Below, piece by piece: positions 25,731-40,700 of a DNA stretch of 64,000 nt. The first letter of the stretch is position 1, and every line of letters starts with the position of its first letter. Origin of the DNA: Daphnia pulex (taxonomy: Eukaryota; Arthropoda; Branchiopoda; Diplostraca; Daphniidae). Location of the stretch: positions 186,001-250,000 of the forward strand of contig NC_060026.1 of assembly GCF_021134715.1 (NCBI RefSeq). The letters are read 5' to 3'. A model generated the notes under the pieces. The model did not search any database and was not told the DNA's origin. It worked only from the letters and a program-made list of their open reading frames with translations. The position numbers were made by a program, and so were the translations under genes.

Positions 25731-27780
25731 TTCTTAAGAAGGAAATATTTATACACGTGAAAATTTAAGGACCTAACCAACTTTGTCGCACATTGCTACA
25801 CACTCACATTGGCATTGGCTGGAAATAAGTAATCGTCTGCTAGCCTAGCTACGTTGAAATCTTGAAAACTTAAAATTTTAAACTAAATTTTTCAAGTTTC
25901 AAATAATTAAAATTGATCTAATTAATCAATCGCAATCACCTTGAAAATAAGATTTTTAAATTTTTTATTTCACAGAAATCGTTCGTGAAGGTTACAATCT
26001 GACACCGGTGTATTTTCGCGACTTCTTTTCTTCAGTTTTAGAGCCACTAGACAATAGACGTGCATGGTTCTGCGCGGTTTCTTCCAGCAGGTTTGTCTTT
26101 AGATGAGATGAGTCATGAGTGTAAGCAGAGAACGGAGATGGACACTTGCGGATGTGGTTAGACTAACACGGTTTTGGAGAAGGTTTGTTCTTATGTAATT
26201 TAATTGAACGAAGTGATTTTTACTAATTTGGAACAAATATTTTTGTTTATTACTGTAGTCAATTTGTGTCTCAGAAGTCAGAACGTTCAGCAAGTCATAC
26301 CACGACGTAGAGCTGTGTTTCACTGGTTTTAGACGTCGGCTTGCAATGAATCCTACGGTAAATCCATTCAAGTTAAATTGTACCACTGTAAGATTACTTG
26401 TGAATAATTTTAGAAAAAAGGACGTTGAATTGTTATAAATCATGTTATGGCATATGCAAGTAGTTGCCATGAGAGAAACCTTTGTGGTTTCTTCCAGGTT
26501 CATCCTTGAATGAGTTCAAGTTAAAAATATTCGTATAAAACTTGATAATTTGAATAAGGAATGTAATTTCACTAACTTTAATCCGTATAGTCAGTGTTTA
26601 ACAGAACGTATAAAGTGCGTCACACCCACGTAGAGCTGTTTCAGTTAAGATGTCTAGAAAATCGAACACGAATTCTATCCCGTAAGCATATTCAAACTAA
26701 ATTGTTATGTTGTTAAATTACTTGCGAATAATTTGGGGAATGAAAAAGGGTTTGGATTAATTGATAGTAACCTTCATACTTTGTGCTTTGTGGGCTAATG
26801 TGACCGTCGTCACTGAGAATATGGCATTGACTTTTTCATGCCACGTGATGGCTCCCAGTGGGCAGTGCTATTTTCCTGTTGATTTATTTAACGATTCAAT
26901 GTTTTTTACTTGCGGTGTTTTGATTATGTCTATAACGAGTATACGTACACAATATTTTGAGGTGTCACCAAGATCTCGGTTTTCGAGTTTATCCCTGGTT
27001 AAATTGGTTAAGTTTTCGAATCCACATTTAATGCAGTGCATGAGTTTCAAACGAGTAAAATAGGACGAAAAATCTTATGAAATAATGGCACACCAACACA
27101 AGAACACATAAGACGGAAATTGGTCGTATTTTTTTGCATAATTTGTTTCTTCCAAAATTATTAGGCTTTTTATGTCTTCCTTTTCTTTTTTTTAAAGTGC
27201 ACAGTGCACACTCGCTACATGTGAGTGTGCGACCGATAGGAAACTTTGTTCCATTTGATGAATGTCAAAGACAAGAAAACAAACAAACAAAAAAGAAATA
27301 AGCATTTCTTTCCTATGCGAATAAAAAATGCCCCAAACAAAAGATGAAAACAACTTTTTGAATTCAAATGTGGCATCATGGTTGTCTTCAGTGTTCTTCC
27401 TTGCGTTGTTTACTGTGCCTCATAAAAGCTAATTCTATTTTAATATTTCATGCAATCAAACGCGGCAGCTCGAAAGGGATGAAAAGGATCAAAATTTTAC
27501 ATTCAAGGACTTTATGGCACTAAAAACGTGCCATAAATTTTATGACCAATGCCAGGAAGAGATTACGTCGATAAGAAAGTTAAATCCCGTGAAACTCAAT
27601 TTTGAGCATTGCAACTTTTCCACATTTGTTTGAGCTTCCTAGCTGCTAGCTTCAATTTTTACTTCTCGATTATTCACTGTTTCATTCGGTACGTAATTAG
27701 TGTAACATTTTAATAGTTGTCTGCATGGAAAATTGTATCGTGTGTACGATCTAAAATATATTCGCATTTACATTTTTTTA
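25731..27780. other. RIOK2 promoter and non-coding stretch
   Basis: The motif TCGTCTGCTAGCC lies at 25833-25845, about 100 bp upstream of RIOK2. The segments 26215-26420 and about 26560-26745 look like diverged tandem copies (shared ACGTAGAGCTG, CATTCAA, AAATTGT, ATTACTTG, GAATAATTT blocks in the same order). The 100-codon open frame at 26761-27063 has no recognisable domain and starts only at TTG. Confidence 0.5.
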
Positions 27781-27782
27781 CA

Positions 27783-28761
27783 GTTGGACTGACAGTAATT
27801 TGAAGGGAGTACATTTCAGAAGTTTTGTACGAGGAAGCAACGCGGTGCTGCCGAACAAAGTAAGAACATTTTGTACAATTTGTCTACTTCTTAATTCTCA
27901 TCGTGATGATCTCTTAAATGTGCGAATGTATTTTTTCCCTTCAAACCCATCCTGTTTTACACTAAACAAAATTAGTTTGCCTTGCAAAATGATGATACGA
28001 ATCTTCTGTTTTATCCGGTTTTATCGAGCGTTTTGTATTTCTTTTAGTCGAAATGACTGGAAACAATGTAATTACTGAAATAATTAGCCATTAACTGAAA
28101 TAAGTTATTATACGCCTATACGGTGCGTTAATGGTGTGATATAAATATGCAAAATGTAGCGGCCACTCTTTAAAAAAGATTATGTCGGAACATTTTGCTT
28201 GTATTTGTTTAACGAAGTATCGCCGACGAAAGGCATAAGGGATCAATATGTGTCTGGTCTCCACGTCTCTTCGCACACATAGAACGTTTTTTTTTTTTTT
28301 TTTTTTTTATCGTTAACACTGCTGTTCTCTCCGGGATCTGTCAAGTACAAAACTACGAATATGTATACTTGAACGAAATTTTTAACTTAAAATATATATT
28401 TGTTCTTTGTTCGTAAGTAGACACGTAGACAGTTTAGTGTTATCATTTGTAGAATAATCCATGAAATGGCATCGCTAGTCTTATCGTTTTTCTTACGTTT
28501 TATTTGACTTTGGTGGTTAGTTATTACGGATTGAATTCCCCCTTATCACCTTCTCTTTTTTTTTTAGTTTTTCATACGATATTTCGTAAGTTTTTAGGAG
28601 CAGTATGAACCGGCTTTCAATTTTTACTTTTTATTACAACAGGCGTATAAACTGTTATATTGGACACAAGTGGAACATGACCTTTTACAATGCAGATCAG
28701 CAAATCCCTTGACAACTGTTAGTTGCAAAACCCAAGATGAACGTCAAGTGTAAACCTTTAG
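27783..28761 (+). promoter_or_regulatory. 5' leader of the giant SecA-like gene
   Basis: Two untranslated exons are suggested: one ending at the donor AACAAA|GTAAGA (27859), and one from the acceptor ACAACAG (exon from 28643) to the donor TTTAG|GTAATA (28761). The second holds two short upstream ORFs and then the ATG used (28737). A 22-bp T tract lies near 28288-28309 in the intron. Confidence 0.45.
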
Positions 28762-31700
28762 GTAATACGAATGATGCCCTAAACTTGAACTGATAGCGTT
28801 TATATTTTAGTTTCCAATGCTCACCGTATTGTAGGCCTAAGTAGAAATTCAGTATTAATTTCAATGCTTTTTTTTTTAATTGCACTTATTCGCTTAAAAA
28901 AGGTTCACCTTTAAAAAAAAATTTTTGTTTTCTTTTTTAGGAATCAAGGGAAAAGCGGGTTTCGAACTTGATCGCCACCGCATAGAAATCGATACTCAAG
29001 AAAAGAATACCGACGCTTTGCGTGAGCATTTAGAGAAGCAATGCGCCGGTTTAACGTCGAACCACAAGAATGACGACTTGACAACCGAAGAGTCGCTCGT
29101 CCTGAGTCTTGTCCAGCATTATTCTTCACATTATTGGCTCAAAAGCCTAGACTATGCATCGCTAGCCGTTATGAAAGGCTTCGAATGGCTTGACGAATCG
29201 ACCTGGAACAAGTTTCGAGCAACGATTGGTATGTCAGAAACCATTACCGTTAAGCACGTTGGCGAGTTATGGAAAAGATTTCACCACTTTTGGTTTCATC
29301 AACACCCAAAGAGTTCTGTCCCTCAAATCATTTGCTTCGGTTTTGATAAAGGCTTCAAGTTGTCACTGTCATCAACTCGTCCACTCACAAGGTACTACTT
29401 GTGGTACGACGGAGTAACAAAACGTTTCGACGCCATAACTTGTCTGTCAAACTTTGATCAAGACACGGCTTCCTATTGGGAATGTCTGATGTTGCGAACC
29501 GAAATTTGTCTTGACAATTTTTTCGAAAGCCAATTTGACGATTTATCCGACGAGATGCTGGAATCACGATTCTCGCAATTGAACGATGAAGTCAAATCAA
29601 TCGGAAATGAATTTGATTCTTTTAAGCGACAGTTTAGAAAATGGAAAATTGGCAAGGAATTCGACCACTTGGTTTTAGACATGGACAATTGCATCCAATC
29701 ACCGGACGAGGATTCCAAGGATTCCGCCTCGGCGTGGTGTGAGCAACTTTGGCAAGTCACGGCACGCTGTTTGTCCCGTCAAATGGAGCAGGGCTACATC
29801 GACAGAAAGAGGAAAATTGAGATGAATCGCCGAGTAAGAAATAGCGAAATCGACAAGATCCGAGAGAACGTTGAACGCTGGAACTGGGAACTTGCCAAAG
29901 CCCGCCAACGCAAAAGCGAACTAGATCGACGCGTGGCTGACGAAACCCAGCTGTTGGAAAAATTAGCTTGGAGTCAATTGCTGCTCGATTTGGCCAATCC
30001 CGGCTTTGTTCCCGACTACAACTTGGCTTGCCAACGCCAAGATCACGAAATCTACCAAGAAAAGAATGCTCCCCAATTAGCCGTCAAGGTTTTCGACCTT
30101 ATACATCCTCCAACGTCTGCTAATAAAGAGAAGCGGGCCGCATTAGAGAAATACGTGAACAACCCGTCAAATAAGAATCAGGTGCTGAAAGAATTGCACT
30201 CGGCGTTGGACGAATTTGTAGGACGAGAAGTCGGTAGTGGAGTTACACACAATCAAGTCTTAACTATTAAAGGAGAAGCGAGTGTCGTGCTGAAGAAAAT
30301 TGCATCGTCGGTAGAACTTGGCAACTGCAGAGAAATCGTCATCAAAGCGGAACGAGTCATCTACTTGGATTGCGACTGGACAGTGGCCGGCGTCAGCGTG
30401 AGCCTGATGGCTCCGCGCATTGAAATAATCTGTTCACCCGGCAACAAAATCCGGGCCATAACAACGTCGGGTCGTGATGGCAAAGAGCACGAGCATACGA
30501 AAGCAGCCGACGGAAACGGAGCGGGCGCCAGTGGAAGCCATGGAAAAGCAGGTCAAGATGGTGAGAATGCCGGAAACGTCAAGATTGACTGTCAAAGTTT
30601 CATCGGTCGTTTGAAGATTGTGGCTCACGGTGGAAAAGGAGCAGACGGCCAGGACGGCGGTGACGGCCAACCCGGCCTTAAAGGACAGGATGGAGCTGAC
30701 GGAAAATTTCCCAGCGATCAAACAGAAGAATCCACTTGGCATTATTTGTATTTCGGCACCAAATTGTACGCAAGCGAAGGCTGGCCCGGATCACGGGGTG
30801 GAGATGGTGGATCGGGAGGCAACTGCGGCAAGGGCGGACGAGGTGGGCTCGGTGGCCAGGTGCATTTTGTATCATCCCATCGTGATCGACCCACCGATTT
30901 ATCTCAATTCATCGAACGAGACTGTGCCGATGGGCAGAATGGCAAGGACGGCCAACCGGGTCGTGGTGCTCCGGGAGGAACGGGCGGCAAACGCGGACAA
31001 GACGCGGTTTTGTATTTCAAGCCAGACAAATCATGGTCATACATTTTGAAGGGGCAGTGGCGACGTCACAAGGGTTCCCGAACCGATCTGGATAAGATCT
31101 ATCTTTTGAATATAATAATGGGATACAAGATTCGTGAAGATAGTTGTCCAAGGAGGCAGCGTGCTGCGGAAGGCAAATGCGGAAACGAAGGCAAAATCCC
31201 CGTGGCTGATCATCTGCAACAGAGAGAGCACTCTTCTCGCAACGCAACTGCTGATGTTGCTTCGAAACTTGATAGTCTTCGTCAATCAGGAAGCGACGAA
31301 CGAGAAAGGCAGTTGGAGGCGACACGTTACGATGAACGGGCAAATGAAACGGAATCCATCAACCGAATAGTCGAAGAGCGGAATGTCATTTCACGTCACG
31401 AAGAAGCGCTGGCCGTCGATCGCCAACGGCTCGAGCGGCTGGACGAAATCTGCCTGCGCGTTCGATCAAAAATGAAAGAAACATTTGAGCAACGCATCGT
31501 TCTTCAGTCCGTTGTCGGCCAAAGGATAACGAGACAGATGAAAAAGAATTTCGAAGACGAGGATCTCGGCCTTTATGCTTCCGGCGGTGTCGCAATAACG
31601 GATTTTCGGAGAGATATTCGATCCGGTCATCCGGTTTCAGATCAACTTGCAGCGGCAATTCGTTGCTTGGCTAAACTCGATGCTTGGATCAGCTCCCTTA

Positions 31701-34700
31701 TGATGGGCAAAGACGACAACAACAAGAATGTGCTGCCAATTCTTCGGACAGTTCAATCGCTCGTCCTCAACTTGAGTCTCGATGACCACGAAAAAGAATG
31801 GAATTCCATTGAGAAAATTTTCAACGAAATGTCGAGCGATCCGCTAAAATTGGCCGATTCTCTGAAATTTATCGGATCGAATCTTCGGTTGATTATATCA
31901 CTTGCTGACCAGTCGCCGGCGACGGATTTGATCAAAAATCTCGAGAAATTTCTGGCAACGACTGGCCGCAACCGAGAAGCTGCAACGAAAAACACCATTT
32001 GTGTATTGCACGAATTCTACCAGCACCCTATCGAATTTAGAGATGTCATTAATTTGCTTACACGCCCATCTGACTGTGACTGGACCCAGCAGAGTGACAT
32101 TCGATTGGGCCTCTTTTTCGACAAATGGCTACTTTCCGTCATAACGAAAACAATCTTTGAAGTTTATGATGATGAAGAACTCGGTACATCAAGGGCCAGT
32201 CTTTTCACCAAAGTTTGGCTGCAATGCTCACCGCTGTCGAAGTGGACCAGGTCTGCTACTTCATCGGATGCTGTAGAAAAATGGTTGAAGCAAGTTAATT
32301 TTTTATTCTTGAACCAACTTCAATGTTCAATTTCGAGTCGTGACGAGGTATTTATATTTTATATATTATAATTTCATAGAGAATTTGAATTATTTTATTT
32401 TTTTTTAGAAAAACAATGTCTTGCTACAATTTGCTCGAAAACGGATCGGAATACCCCAAGACTTATCGACGATTGACGACACATTAAAGAGATGGCAATT
32501 GGTTTTTGTCGTGAATCACTTTCAACCGGAAGTCAACGAGATGGACGCGATCGGCAAGTGGGCTCGCAAAAAGAGCGATCGCCACTTCATGGCGTATGTC
32601 GAAAAAGCGTTCAGTGAGAGATTCATAGCGCCACTTTGGTCCGAAATCCAGTCGCTTTTGAAGGAGAATCTCCCCGAAGATGCCAACAGCGGAAAGGTGA
32701 ACGAGGACATTAGAGAGGCGATCAATCGGCTGGAAACGACAATCCGTTCGTCGTTCACCAATTTATCGTTTCACGAACGATGGAAGTTGGGATGTGATTT
32801 AAAGGAAAAACTTGATGTATCCTCTTATGAAAAAGAACAATTCTCTGAATGGATCAAACAACAGTCGATTAAAGCGTCAACGCAGTTATTCTTACCAAAC
32901 AAAGATGATGCTGACGATGAAGTGGAAATTATTTGGTCTCTGCTGGATGGTTCAAACAATTTAAGAGAAAAGAGCTTGGAATTGCACTACCGTCTGAGTC
33001 ACCTTACTGATGCGTCGTTCAAACCGAGTCAAATCGAGAAAATCGCTGGGATTTTGCTCAACGAGTCGTCCGATCGCTCAGTCACCGACGATTTCAACAA
33101 TTACCATTGGCACTGCTTCCGGTCGACGTTCCTTGAAAATTGGAGCAACTATTTCTTCTCGCATTGGAGTAAGTGCCATCAACAGACGGAACGTTTTCGT
33201 GACAGGGTCGCCGACAGAAATCCCGAAGACGACGATCGAAGCTTAAACTCTTTGGAGTTGGCCCTTGAACGATATTTGCTTTTCACAACGGGTCTGCCAC
33301 CGCTGGATGCCGTCGAAAAATGGCGTCAACTCACGAACCTGCCTTTGCTTAAGAAACGCACCGAATTCATTGCAAAAGATCTCAAAGGAGCCAGTGAGTA
33401 TCAATAAATTTTTAAAGGAGTGATAAATGATGCTTAAATTTTTATTTTATTGCTATACAGTCAAGGAGATCAAATCGACAGTTACTCCAAGAATCAACCA
33501 ACTCTATTCGAATCTATTTTTGGACATCACAAATAAAGGTAATCCTGTTCATTTGCCAGAGAATTACATGGCCAGAATTATTAAATGAATTAATTGTTTG
33601 AATTTAGAAATGAATGCCGACACAAACATCGTAGCTTTGACGGATGCTTTGTTTGAAATTATTTCAAGAACGACAATTTCGTTTTTCGATGATGCCGAAT
33701 CGGTTCGATCGCTAGTCGACGTGATCGAAGCAGTTCAATTGATGATATACCTGACAAATGACGATCTCGTTCAGCCAAATAGCAACAGCCAGGTGATATC
33801 TTCAGCTAAGCTCGGCGAATGGAAAAAGAAGTTGGTCCAATGGAAAGACATTGATCGGGAGGCGGCATCTGTGGTATACTTGGCCGCCAAAGAATTAGTT
33901 GAAGCCGCCGAATCCCGGTCATCAAGTGGGGACGACTGCAGCAGAAAAATCTACGAGCGCATTGCCGCTCGTCGTCGAGATATGTTGCACACGTTCGATC
34001 AAGCGCTTTCCTGGTTGGAGACGTTTGTTGGTTATTTGGCCGATTCCCGCTCCGGTATCGACACGCTCACGGTTATCGAAGCAACGATTGCCTCTAGCCA
34101 GTTTCTCAGCTGGAACAAACTGAAAAATGGTAAAACGTCTCTACCCCAAGTGGTAACTGACATTTCGACGGCATGTAATTTAATACCAAAACCCGATAAA
34201 ATCAGCTGGAGCTCTTTCTTTGGCGCTATTTTAAACCTTAAATGCAGTGAGGTACGTAAAGTAGCTACGTCTAGTTTCATTTTTTAAAAGTATCCTTTTA
34301 TCTTAATTCTGAATGGTGAAATAGAAGACAATTTGGCTGATTACAACATTGGCAAATTTCGTCGGCGGACAACTGAGCAACGAACGAGAACGAGCAACCT
34401 GGACTGAAGTGAAAGGTTGGTTCGATGGACTTGAATCCCTGATAAATGACACGAAGGAGATGAATGACACATCTCCTGCTGCTAAAAACCACTGGGAGGA
34501 GATGATGAGAATCCAGCAAGTGTTGATCGATTATTGCCACATTTGCTACGAGATTAAATTGTTGACGGATCAGGAAAAGCGTTCGAAGAACAAGATGGAC
34601 TTGAACCTCGTGTGCTTCACTTTTAAAAATGTCGTCGAACTAATGACTAATATCATCCGACTTGTGCGGTCAAAAAAGGAAGTTTCCAGCAGTCGACAGC

Positions 34701-37700
34701 AGGGCAGCCAAACTGAATTTCTGATGGATCAACTGGAAACCCGCCAACTTGTCCTAAAGTCGTTGATCCAACTAGGACAATCCGATTCCTTTTATTGGGA
34801 TGAAGAAACTGTTCATCGATTTTTAAAAGACTTTTTATTCCCAGGTAAATTTAAAGTACTCAAGTTTTACAAATTATTATAACCATAATTTATTTATTCC
34901 ATTGAAGAACTCAAACCATCACCTGATGAATTATGTATCCTGTCAAATATGCTGGTGAGCGGACCTCGAAAGGCTTTCATCGAGCGATGGATATCCCTGG
35001 AAAGCTGTTGGGAGCCGGAACGAATTCGAGTTTTGGTCAAGTCGCTCCAGGACAAGAATCACAGCCTAAATGACGCCCAGTTATTTTTTTCCATCGACGG
35101 TTACGATATTTTCAACGAAGAAGAAAAATCGTACATCAATTTGATTGACGATAATGCGGCGGTGGAGAGTTCGCTGCTGGTCGACGGCCAACATCCGTCC
35201 TGTTTCTTGGACGCGTTGCAGAAATTGGCCATTGAGCGCATCCGAGCCGAGTTTGTGCGCTGCTTCGAGCCGTCCATTACCGTCCAGGACATGGATCGTT
35301 ATTTACCAAAGCCCAGCAAGGATGGCACTCTATGTAGCCAGGGAACTTTAGCAGACAAGCAGCACATCACCCAACTTTGTCGATCATTCAATCGGTGTAT
35401 CCGCACGAAGATAGAACAAGGCGAAGAACTGCTCGATTGGCTCCATTGGATTCGTGAAGTCGTCGTTCCTTCACTGAAATCATACGAGGCGGAACAAGGA
35501 TTGTCCGTCCAGCAGATAACCAAATTCTTCGAAGATGCAGAAGAATTTCCGCTCGACTTGTGTCGATACGTCACGACTAGAAGCCGACCTCACCAGTGGA
35601 TCGACATGCTCGCCATTTTCGCCATTAAGGAATTATTCGATCAACTTATCGAGAAGTGTCGTGAGGACCGAATAAAAATGAAGAGTTCCGATATTGTCGA
35701 ACAACTGGTTCAATGGTGGACATCGTCCGGAGCACCAGCGTCGTTTTTGCACATTTTCCATCACAAGATTCGGCAGGAAATGGCGGGCGATCCGCACGAG
35801 TTTTTGACACTCGTTCAAGAGTTGACCAACAAATTGACGGCACTTAAACTTCATTCTCTGCTACACGAAGACGTCATATTGGGCCGTTTCTCCAGTGCTT
35901 CTTTGAACGATTGGCCGTCAGTGATACGCTACGTCCAGCTGGCCGTTGATTGGACGCCCGACCTTGCCCTTCGCCTGACGTCTGTACTCGATGTTCAATT
36001 CGGGCAGGAAAGAACCGACCAGTTTCTTCGTTTGATCGTTCATCGCCACCCGGAACTAAACGATAAGTCGGACGATGATAAAACACAATTGAGAAACATC
36101 CTGAAGAATTTGATTCGATACTCCTGTATTAATGATCGATGCATTGCCTTGATCGATAATAGTTTGCAACAAGACTCGATTGAGGTTAGTGATCCGTGCT
36201 GGCATTCGCTGTCTGATTCGGATGTCATCGAAACAGAGATGAGTAAATCGAGTAGAGTCGATTTGAGTGTCGAGAAAATTTTGACCATCATGAGCCAAGA
36301 TTCCGAGTCGAGCAAAGTCATCGGCAATAGCAGCGAAATGGCCCAACGGATCACACGCATCCGGGAAGAAGCCAAGAAAATTACGAAAATAAACGTTGGA
36401 CAATGGACTAAACAAATCAAGAAGAAGAGCGACGAGACATTGAAAGTGGACGACTTTCTGTCCGTTGCTTGTCGGGTCGTTCAGGATAAAAAGGGCTACT
36501 TGCCGAGAGACGTTCAACTCATCGCAGTCGTCGCTTTCGTTTCTTCCGATGATCAACAGCAAGCCGGACGGATGCCACGACGGATGGGACAAATTTCAAC
36601 CGGCGAAGGCAAAACGCTCATCTCTGCCCTGGTAGCCATTTACCACGTCCTGTGTCACTGGAACGCGGATCGGCACGTCAACATCATCACGAGTTCTCCC
36701 GTGCTGGCCGAGGCCAACATCGCCGAAATCGGGTGGCTCTTCCAATCGTTTGGCGTGAGCGTGAGCAACAATTGTGACCAGAAATGTTCCAACGATGAAG
36801 ATGTTAGGCGGGAACGATACAACAACGACGTGATTTATGGCGACCTGAGCAGTTTCATGCGTGACATTCTCCTCACGCGCTTCTTCGAGGACAAGGACGT
36901 GACCCGCAACCGCAACCCGGGAGCCATCATTGTCGACGAAGTGGACTCGATGACCCTCGACAAAGGTATTTATTCGCGATTATCGATTAAATAATTAGAA
37001 AATAATTATTTATAACTTAGGCGAAAATGTCCTGTACTTGTCGCACAACATCCCCGAAATGTACAATCTCATGGGCCTCTTTGTTGAAATTTGGACGTTG
37101 GTCAACGCTCCGGATGTCGTCCGTTTGGCCGAATCGAGTGACATTGTCGATGAAATTCGCCAGTTGATTGAGCCGACGCTTCCAACTTGCGTTCCCAATG
37201 GAATAAAGAAATTCGCCGAGCGGCAATTGCCGGCGTGGATCAAAAGCGCCTTCCGGGCTTGTTACCTGCTCCAACCGAACGACACCTACAAGGTGGATGA
37301 CTGCGGTGACGGCCAAGGCAGACGGATCGTCATCATGGACAAGGAGACGGGAGTGGAGCAAGTGCAGACCGAGTGGTCGGACGGATTGCAGCAGTTCTTG
37401 CAGTTGAAACACGGCCTGAAATGGACGCCCATCTCTTTGAAGGCCATTTTCATGTCCAACATTGGCTACTTTAGCGAATTTGAGGGCCGCATGTACGGAC
37501 TGACGGGCACACTCGGTTCCACGGCCGAGTGCGACCTGCTGCGCCATGTCTTTGGCGTCGATTTTTTCCGTTTGCCGCGATTCCGGCAGCGCTTTTGCAT
37601 CCAGCACGATCCGATCACCGCCCACAGTCGGCAAGATTGGCTGGATCAAATGCAGCAGGTGGTCGCAAGCTTCGCTTCCATGTCCAATCACAATAGACAA

Positions 37701-40700
37701 CGGGCCGTTCTAGTCGTTTGCGAAAATGTTGAATTTGCCGATTCGGTTTACCAACGCCTTAAGCCGTCCGATCAAATTCAAGTCGTCAAATACGTCAGCT
37801 CATTCGACAAGGCCTTCAAGAATTACCAAGAGCAAGAAATTCTTCCCGGACAGGTGATCATTGCCACTAACTTGGCCGGTCGGGGTATGGATTTAAAGCC
37901 AAGCCAAAGTCTCGTGGACAACGGCGGTCTTCATCTGATAATCGGATTTGTTCCATCAAATGCCCGCGTCGAAGCCCAAGCCGAAGGACGAACAGCCCGC
38001 GCTGGCCAACCCGGAAGTTTCCAGTTTGTCATCGAGATGGTGAAGGATGAGAATCGTGATGACCCTTACGGCCGAATACTTGAGTTGAAATCGAAGCGCG
38101 ACGACGACGAACGGCTCCGATTGGACAACATCCGACGAGAAACTCTGCCAAAGATCAAACTGGAAGAGAAACTCTTCCACGAATTCTACAAGAAATGCGT
38201 CGCTCCATTGGAGGAGATTAAGTCGCACTTGCATTTACAACAAGAGATTAGAAAGATAAAGAGGAGTTGTTTGAATAATCGCTGGGCGCTGTGGCTCGAT
38301 GAAAATTCCGGCCTCATCGAGAAAGCCCATCGCGATCCGGTGGTTGACGTTAATCTGAACAATAGTTTCGATCTTCTAACCATGTCGGTCCAATATTCGG
38401 ACGTCGAGTCCATCGTGTCCAGTCCGAGCGAATGGATGATGCTCGCCCGTCACTACGAGGAATCATCACTCCCAGACAAAGCGGCAGAGTGTTACAAACA
38501 AGCGGCGAGTTTAGAACCCAATTGGTGCGAAAACGCCCTGCTCGATGGCGCCCGCCTCGTCCTGGCTAAAAGCGCCAATTTTGAAAAGAAAATGATTGCC
38601 AAAGGCTATTTGAAACGGGCGCGCCAATTGATTGACAATCGAATCGACGTGCTCGTCAGTCTCCACCAACAAGTCGATCAATGTTTGAACAGACAAATGG
38701 AACGCGGATCGGCCCTCTGTCACAAGCGGTTTGAAGAACAAATCAACAATCAAATCCGTTTGTGGCGGATTCACTCGTCCCAAATCGACAACCTTCTCGG
38801 CGTGCCGTTGAAAAGGGCCCTAGTTGCCGTCCTGCCCACCGAAGACATCGATCAAGTCATCGACTTACTCGTAAGTATCAAACAACTTGACAGCTCAACT
38901 ATCAGAATGATGGAATTATTTCCAATAATATTTAGGGGGATTTTATGAAGCCACGCCGCTATTCGAAAAAAGCTGAGAAAAGGTCATTCGATTGGCCGCC
39001 GTTTGTCGCCCACTGCCGTGAGCCGCTCATGGAACTTGTGAAAAATGGACAAAATTGCAAACTGTCGGATTTCGAGAACGCGATCGGCCAAGCGGAAACA
39101 AAACTTTGGACGAGTTTAATCTCCGTTTATATCGACATTGGCAAAGAAACTGGCGGCGGGAAAATAATCAAGGCTCATCAGGACGTTGGTCTAGAAATAC
39201 CCGACACCATTTTACCAAAAGGTTACCGGCCTATTTTGCCCGGTTGGTTGAAATGTCATGACGGCCAAGATTTTTCGCTCGTTTCCTCCACACTTGGTCT
39301 CGACGACGACGACCGGCAATTGAAAGACCTGGAAAAGTGGCTGGAAGATAAACAAGTGCTGCAAGTAGCGGACAACTGCTTTCGTCATCGACTTCTAAAA
39401 CAGATTCCATCGATGGACGAGGATCCCGACGCTCAACTGGTGGAAGGTGTGGCCCTCTCGTCTTGCGCCGATGTTGTGGCCTCTTGGTTCTCTTCGCCCA
39501 TTGTTGAAACAAACGGAAATGAGTACGTTCTTCGGCCCCTTTTCGATGAGCGCAAAAAGAAATTGGCCAAACAATTCCTCGATTACCTCATTGACGTGGG
39601 TGTGGTCAAAGATGGGGCCATTCAATTTCCGTCAGCCAGAATTGAGCGATCCAGAGAAGAAATGAAACAAGATTTCGATGAGATCAAGAGTAAAATCGAT
39701 TCTCTTGATGATTTGAACCGGCTCGCTGAGCTCTTTTACGGCACACATAAAAAAGTGGAAAAGAAGAAAGAAGACGTGAAGGCGTTAAGCAATTTGGAAC
39801 AAAGCATTAAGGGATTGCTCCCACCGACCGTGTCATCCCTTGTTCTTTCTGTTGCTAATGATGTTTCAACTGTTTTTAGTCATTTGAATGAGATGAACAG
39901 ACAACGTCAAGAGACTAATGCTTTGAAAGAGAAGAAGGGAAAACTGTCGACAGCGCTCATGCAAGCCATCGGTATTCACCTCGGCCAGCTGAAAACATTG
40001 GCACAAGTCAAATCCTCGTTCTGTTCGCTGCACGCCGCCCTTCCGCAACCCGGCGACGACCTTTCGAGTCCCACCGACGAGGTTCATCAGTTCAACAATC
40101 AACACTTGGATCGTGTTCTCAAGGTGGATGAGCACGTGTCACGATGGGATTGGCGGATTCTCGTCGTCGCCCTGATTGGAGTTGCTCAATTGGTCGGCGC
40201 CATAGCTTTCCCTTTCTTCAGTGTGAGCCTCGTTGGCGAAGGCATCAACGACTTGATGTTTGCCTTTCAGTGTCTCCAGACATTGGGATCCTTCTCCTGG
40301 AAATCCTACCTCGTGAGCAAGGGCATAAGTTTGGCGCTAACTGCCGTCACGATGGGACTAGGAGCTACCCGGCTCGTATTAACATGTGGTAGTTACAGAC
40401 TAGCGGCCGAAATTATTTGTCGATTTAACGGAACACTCAATGGATGGTGTCAGGCCGGCAAGCAGGTCTTGCTCCAGTGCGCATACATCATTAAGTCGTC
40501 CATCGTCGGCCAAGTTGTTAGCCGCTTCCTCACGTGGCTCAACAAGTTCATCCTGGAACAGGTGCTGGAGCGCATCAAGTCGTCCTTGTTCAACAACTCG
40601 TTTCTACGTCCAGCTTTCACTCTGCTCAAAGATTCCATGAGATCCCTGATGACTGCCATGGTCGAAAGCGGCAAGAGCGCCAGCGAAGCCAGCCAAATCA

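Noticed and set aside
26761-27063. 100-codon frame with a hydrophobic start
   Set aside because: It needs a TTG start, has no signal-peptide cleavage pattern followed by a domain, and lies in degenerate repeat DNA.
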